From assembly GCF_041260155.1 (NCBI RefSeq), contig NC_091944.1, positions 24,043,332 through 24,107,331 on the forward strand: a stretch of DNA of 64,000 bases, read 5' to 3'. Both the position numbers and the translations under genes were made by a program. Source of the DNA: Ptychodera flava. Its lineage: Eukaryota; Hemichordata; Enteropneusta; Ptychoderidae. Numbering within the stretch: position 1 is the first letter of the stretch; every line of letters begins with the position of its first letter. This document shows, in pieces, positions 58,620 through 64,000 of the stretch. The notes under the pieces are model-generated. The model saw only the letters and a program-made list of their open reading frames with translations, made no database searches and was not told the origin of the DNA.

Positions 58620-59051
58620 GTTCTCTCACTTTCCCCAAGAAGCGGGTTCACAAGGAACTGAGACACGCAGAGACAGACTTTTCATACACTCAAAGTCGTG
58701 AGTTTTATTCGTATAACTAATGTACATGCCCCGCCTAATCATGTGACAGCAAACTGGCGGGAAACTCAGTTACTATGGAAACGCACACCAAATGGTTACA
58801 GTGTTGCAATTTCTCTACTAAGTCCAATAGCAGTAATAACTGATATAGAAACAGTAAACTAATAAAAACAACGAACACTTCAATCAAGTGTCATTTTCTG
58901 ATACGAATCTCGCGATATTTGTAACATTTTGGAAGTATCGAATTTTGAAAGTCAATGATTTGTAAGTCTCTAATCTGAACACGAAATCTAACAAACAAAA
59001 GTCATTTTTTAAAACTTTCAACAAACTCTAATAAATGTTACTAACACTACA
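58620..59051 (-). repeat. Probable 3' LTR of the decayed BEL/Pao element
   Basis: In element orientation this would begin TGTAGTGTTAGTAAC at 59051 and end near 58620. It lies where an LTR is expected, between the integrase C-terminal end and the older remnant. Without the partner LTR both limits are provisional. Confidence 0.5.
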
Positions 59052-59059
59052 GTGATACT

Positions 59060-60300
59060 TTCACTGTGTCTTTACTCATTGATTAGATATAGACTTTGTG
59101 TCCATCGTTTGATGTTTTTGCAAGCCTTTACTGCAGATTTCCGCGTGGAGCATTCTTTCGCATTGGGTACATCAGTTTCCTGTGAGTCTGTTCTGGTATT
59201 GTCCTCCACAGCATCGACTGATGTCTGGTCTGATTTGCAGCCTAACTCCAGTGGATTTAACTTAGATATAGGGTGTATTGTGTTACCTTTCTTCGCTCTG
59301 ATTGTCGCGGAACGTACGAGTCCATCATACCCGTATTTAGGCTCTTCCATCACAGCAAGGTTCCAGTTCAGTCTGTCTGTCATCGCTATGTACAATCACC
59401 GGGTCGCCAGTCTTTATGGCACTTCTGGCTTTTCCTTTCACATAGTGGCGTTCATGGAGGGCAGGTGAGTACTCTGTATACCATCGACGCCAAAGTGGTT
59501 CTTCAGTTTTGCAAGAAATCTTGCGCGGTTTTCAAGATCGCTTCGACATTCTGTGGTATTCACTGTGAATGTAGGGTCGGTGATTTCACTGTTATCGGTC
59601 AGCTCAAGTGGAAGCGTGTTTATGTTACGACCGCAGAGTAACGGTGACGGAGTCAGTGGTACATCATCTCCGATGTAAGTCAGTGGACGCTGGTTGAGCA
59701 TGGTTTCCATCTCAACAACCACAGTAGTAAGTTCATCGGTTCATCCGTGTGCGTCCTAGAACTTTCTTTATGGCTGTTTTGGTAAGTCCGATTAACGTCT
59801 CCAAGAACCCACCAAACCATGGGGCTCTCTTTGGAATGAACAGCCATTCTACTCAATTGTTGATCATGTGACATTGTACCTGTCTGGACTATTATCTTGC
59901 GTATTTCATCAGCTGCTCTTGCTCGGTAATGAATGACAGGCTGAGAGAACGTCTGAAATGTTTTCGTAGACAGATCAGTCACAACTTCCAAATGTACGGC
60001 ATGCGTTGAGGCACATGTGAATAGGCAGATGTACACTTTATCTTCAGAATTTCTTGCTTCAGAATTCTTGTAGGAGAAATGACGTGTAGTGCTCCTGTGA
60101 AATCTATGACAGTCACTGTGAAGGGCGGAGCGTCGCTAACTCGGTACGATTGGAGAGGTGGTGTTATCAGCATTCTGTATGGCTTCCCTGCCATTTTTCA
60201 GCACTTGACGCATTTCCGAAGTAAACCTTTTACACTTTCACGTATGCGAGGAATCCAGTAACATTGTTGAATATTTGTCATGGTTGCCTACATTCCTGAG
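59060..60300 (-). pseudogene. BEL/Pao integrase region of the decayed element
   Basis: Rounded extent. Blocks seen are FTVTVIDFTGALHV (core start), CASTHAVHLEVVTDLSTKTF, METMLNQRPLTYIGDDVPLT (core end) and a C-terminal EEPKYGYDGLVRSATIRAKK. Fossil. Confidence 0.85.
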
Positions 60301-60749
60301 TGAAGTACTCTGATGTGAGCTGTTGTATGACAAGTCTTGTGAATGCGTGGTTTCTGGGTAGTAGTATGGGAAATTTCGTCTCCTCGTTGATCGGTGCGTT
60401 ATGGAGCCTTCCACCTGGACGAAGTATACCATCTCTGTCTATGAACAACTGTAACTGTCTCACCAGGGGTTCTCTCATTGTCCTGGTTTTCCTTAAGGCA
60501 GCAATTTCATTGACGTGCATTTCGGCTTGAATTCCTGTGATCAATAGGGCTTCTGCGTCTCTGGTATCTTGCACTGAAATGTTAGGGTTCCCATGGGAGT
60601 CTTGCTTCCTCTCAGTTTTGAAGTAAACTTCAGTAAGTATGCGGTGACATGAAGCAGTTTCTCAGGGAGCTGTAGCGGTTGGCATCAATCAGTTTGTGGA
60701 TACGAATTCCACGGTCTTGTCAGCTGGGCTTGTGGTTGACATGCTGGGC

Positions 60750-62550
60750 TTGTCTCGTTAATTGATTGCTTCATGTTGCAGTAGCACTTTGCTATCGAAG
60801 ATTTCACAGATTGGCCAATCACCGTCACTTAACCAATGTGGTCCCTTCCACCATAGGTCTGAGTTTTTCAGTTCACTGGCTGTGACTCCTCTCGTGAGTA
60901 AGTCTGCCGGGTTATCCTTTGTGGGGCAGTATTTTACTTCGAAATCATGCTTTTTGATTTCATTGACTCTATTTTGTACGAAGACTGGTAGCGTCTTGTT
61001 TCCCACAATCTAATGGATAACTGCTTGGTTGTTGATCCATACTGAGGGAAAGTGTACCATGCAGAGCATATGTCACATGGTTTGCGAGTCTGGTTGCTAT
61101 GACAGCACCCATCAGTTCTAAGCATGGCAGTGAGATATCCTTCAGGGGCTTTACACGACTCTTGGCCATAAAAAGCGACGTTAGTTTACCATGCTTTATG
61201 TACACTGGAGCACCATAAGCACTCTGACTGGCATCGGAAAACACATGAAGTTCACATTCCTTTTCTTGTGTTAACTCTTTGATGTACTGGCGGTTGATCT
61301 GTATGTCTAGAGCATCTTTGAGGTTGCTCCGAATTTTGTGCCATTCCTGCTCTAAATGTTCAGGTATTTGTTCGTCCCATCCTCGTTGTTGTTGCCACAG
61401 TTCTTGGATGAGCTTCTTTGCACTCACATGGACTGGCGAAAGGTATCTGAATAGGTCAAAGATACTTGATGTCGCGCGTACTATCTCTCGTTTTGTGGTA
61501 GGGCTGTCCTCATCGAAGTTTTTCTCCACATATGTTAACTTATCAGACTGCGTTATCCATTTCATCCAAGAGTGCTGACTTCCCCTTCGATTTTGCTATT
61601 TCGTCATTCTTTGCAACTTCATTCAGTTTCTCATCATTTGATACCCATGATCGTAGTCGAAAGCCATCACTGGACATGACTGAGTTTGCTTCTTCGTAGT
61701 ATGTCATTGTGTCCTTTGTATCGAAAGCACCGCTAACAGTTTTGTCCGCATACACGTTCTCTATCTGATGTGACGTGCGATGGGTTTTCTTCAAGGTGTG
61801 TTTTCACAACAGAGTTCAAGATGAATGGTGAACACACTGCACCAAACAGCACCACATTGAAACGTATGTTTCAGACTGACTCTCTGGATTATCAGGATCT
61901 GAAATCCACAGGAACTTGGTATAGTCACGATCTTTATCGGCCATCTGCACATGAAGAAATGCCTTTTCAATATCACTCGAAAATCCTACATTGTGTGCTC
62001 GGAAACGTAACAGTATAGCGCTCAGATCATTCAACAAGTGCGGACCTTTCTCTAAGCAATCATTGAGGCTTGGTTGTTCTGATGATTTCTGGCAGCTACA
62101 ATCATACACAATACGGATAGGTGTAGTTTCAGAATCCTTCTTGACTGCATGGTGTGGTAAGTAATGGCCCTTGGAATGGTCTGCATTATCCATCTTGCTG
62201 ATAAATCCCTTGGCTACTTGATCCATGATGATGTCATCATATTTATATCTGAGTTCTGGTTCTAGTCTGCGTACCATTGGTCGGGTTCTCAAATTGGCAA
62301 TCTCGAAACTAGTGGGTAGTGGTGGATTTTCTTCATGCCATGGCAAACTTGCGATGTATTGACCTTCCAATGACCTTTCCAAATGTGTTACACGATATTT
62401 TTCAAACCAAACGTTGTTGGTGATATCCGTGTTATAGTTCTCTTTGATGCCTAAAGTCTCTAAGTCCCAGTATTGCGTCATTATCTCTTGGTCTGCCTTA
62501 CTGTCAGTCATGACATGTAGTATTGTTGTTGATGAGCTTGCACTCACAGG
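60750..62550 (-). pseudogene. BEL/Pao RT and RNase H region of the decayed element
   Basis: Rounded extent. RT blocks include VYDCSCQKSSEQPSLNDCLE and GFSSDIEKAFLHVQMADKDR. The RNase H side shows ELHVFSDASQSAYGAPVYI and SLPCLELMGAVIATRLANHV, and a VKYCPTKDNPADLLTRGVTA block that typically follows it. Fossil. Confidence 0.88.
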
Positions 62551-64000
62551 ACTCTTAATGTTGGTTGGTCCTGAGAGCAGATATCCAAATTGGACGGCAT
62601 GGCTGTTGGTCCAGGACCTCTACAAATATCATCTCCCACTACTGTCCAATAGTAATCTGCCCCAATGAGAATATCAATTTCTGCCGATTCACTACCAAGA
62701 CGTTGAGCAATGTTGAGTTCCTTTAAATATGGAAGATCCAGCACTGATCTTGTTAAATGAGTTCTCATGGGAGTTGAAATTCTTGGTATTATGAGCACTT
62801 TAACTGATATGTTCGGTCCGATGACCGTTTCAAGATGGATAGTTGTGTTGTTCATGGCACGAATACCGTTAGAAGTTGAGCCAAAGGGCGCCAAGTTGAT
62901 TTTCTCAGTCCCTTGCGTCTGTAGTTTGAGTAGATTAGCGGAGTCATCGGTAATGAACGATCGCTGTTAACCCTCGTCGAGTAAGATAATGACCTTGATG
63001 CGATTATTTCCATTCACAGCAATAGTGACATCAGTCTTCAACAAGACTGGTCCACACGGATGTTTCTGGTCTCCAAGTGCAAGTTTACTGTGTACTGTAA
63101 CAGTTTCACTGTCTGGTTTCTTTGTAATGTGATCTGTGCCATTACAGAGGGCATTATGGTGTTTTCGGCTGCACTTCCTACATCTGAACTTGGATTTACA
63201 GGCTGCAGCTTGTTGTGTTTCCAAAACAGTTGATACATAACAAATCTCTTTTGACAATTTCCATTCGTTTGACAGGGTCAGTTACAACCGCACAGATTGT
63301 AGGCGAGTGTGATGCTTTGCAGAATACACAGGGGCGACTCTTTAAGTTTATGGCCTTTTGCTGCGAAGGCGAACGATGATTGTTTTTTACGAGAAAGGCC
63401 ACCGTTGGCTGGGGGTTTGTGACGTCAGTTTGTCCCGATGAGGTGCCAGCTTCCACTGCGTGAATTTCCTTCAAAATGGCAGTACGTAGATCCTGAAGAC
63501 GCCACTCTTTATCACCATGCTCCCGTGTAATCAGTGTTCGAATTCTCCATGGAACTTTGTCGATAATTACAGGCACAAGCAAATCTCCGTATGAGTCCTG
63601 TACTTTGCCGAGTGACTCTAAGCCCCGTATGTAGCTTTCTAAAGTGTCGTAAAACTGCTCAGGTCTTCTACTTTATTCCTCGGTTGTCGAATTTCCCAGA
63701 GGGCACGCATATGCACTGACCAACTTGTGTGTTTGCCCAAAACGTGCACGGAGTAAGTCCATGGCCTTCTCATAATTGTCATTGGTCAAAGCTAAGCCTT
63801 CAATCACATGACTTGCTTCATCATCGAGTTGTCCCCTCGTCGTCGTTTGAGAGAGACAAGTCTTGATTGACGCCGAATCAAATGAATCGTGGAAAGTTTT
63901 CCATTGCAGCAAACACCAGTAAATTGGGGTAAGGAAAGTTTGGGCTAGTGAACAGTTCTTTTACTCACGTTGTCGGTATGAGGCGGACTAGTGTTTGCCT
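62550..64000 (-). pseudogene. BEL/Pao protease and gag region of the decayed element
   Basis: Rounded extent, cut by the window end. Protease-side sequence has VKVIILLDEG-like text near 63.0 kb and EIDILIGADYYWTVVGD near 62.65 kb. Cysteine-rich KFRCRKCSRKHHNALC and CVFCKASHSPTIC lie at about 63.15-63.35 kb. Gag-like DEASHVIEGLALTNDNYEKA occurs near 63.8 kb. Fossil. Confidence 0.82.

Larger units (their letters stand above)
58616..64000 (-). mobile_element. BEL/Pao LTR element, decayed, runs off right edge
   Basis: Second BEL/Pao element on the minus strand. From left: a probable 3' LTR (about 58620-59051), integrase with C-terminal domain (about 59.05-60.3 kb), RNase H (about 60.75-61.2 kb), RT (about 61.6-62.5 kb), protease region (about 62.5-63.0 kb), and gag with zinc knuckles (about 63.1 kb to the window end). 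The family differs from the 26-33 kb element. A dozen or more breaks, so it is older. Its 5' LTR lies beyond the window, so the ends cannot be confirmed. It appears to be inserted in the integrase remnant at 58110-58615. Confidence 0.85.

Overview
This window looks like transposon-dense, non-genic DNA from a eukaryote, most likely a marine invertebrate. No complete host gene, rRNA or true tRNA could be supported. The grounds are several BEL/Pao LTR elements, Naiad-type Penelope-like elements (known from many invertebrate phyla), a Polinton-type DNA polymerase remnant, tRNA-promoter SINEs, foldback MITEs and many short-unit satellites. The phylum (mollusc, hemichordate, lancelet, cnidarian or other) cannot be fixed from sequence alone.

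Layout. 0-2.5 kb: decayed coding-like sequence, part of it resembling Polinton accessory genes, with a repeat shared with 13.2 kb. 2.5-8.4 kb: mostly unassigned, with a 32-bp minisatellite in two blocks. 8.4-12 kb: a ~155-bp tandem array split by a 2.9-kb terminal-inverted-repeat element that itself holds an inverted-arm structure around a Penelope-like RT remnant. 12-15.4 kb: Naiad 3' ends, SINEs and a second piece of the ~155-bp array. 15.8-17.2 kb: two foldback elements, one with a 15-bp flanking duplication and one with TTAA. 17.9-19.7 kb: Polinton-type DNA polymerase B fossil on the minus strand. 20.6-23.1 kb: a G-rich TIR element. 23.1-25.2 kb: a Naiad copy.

25.755-33.620 kb: a full-length BEL/Pao LTR retrotransposon on the minus strand, with near-identical LTRs (about 6 substitutions in ~482 bp) and a perfect 5-bp duplication GTAAC. 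It is a recent insertion whose coding part is already broken. 34-39.7 kb: satellites, SINEs and unassigned DNA. 40.9-47.6 kb: a LINE fragment, then a CR1/L2-group LINE cut in two by a minus-strand Naiad, which is itself interrupted by a SINE. 48-54 kb: MITEs, an inverted-repeat element and two more tandem arrays. 54-58 kb: unassigned, with a repeat shared with 1.5 kb. 58.1-64 kb: an old BEL/Pao integrase remnant, apparently split by a second, heavily decayed BEL/Pao element that runs off the right edge.

The elements do not form a pathway. What the window records is a sequence of insertions (SINE in Naiad in LINE; TIR element in satellite; BEL in BEL). I found no convincing undescribed functional system. 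The most unusual signals are the inverted LINE patch at the Naiad/LINE junction, the 15-bp duplication around a foldback element, the inverted-arm structure around a PLE fragment, and recurring CAAGATGGCCG plus ATTTGCAT motifs in the ~155-bp arrays. All calls come from reading the sequence; no database search was possible.
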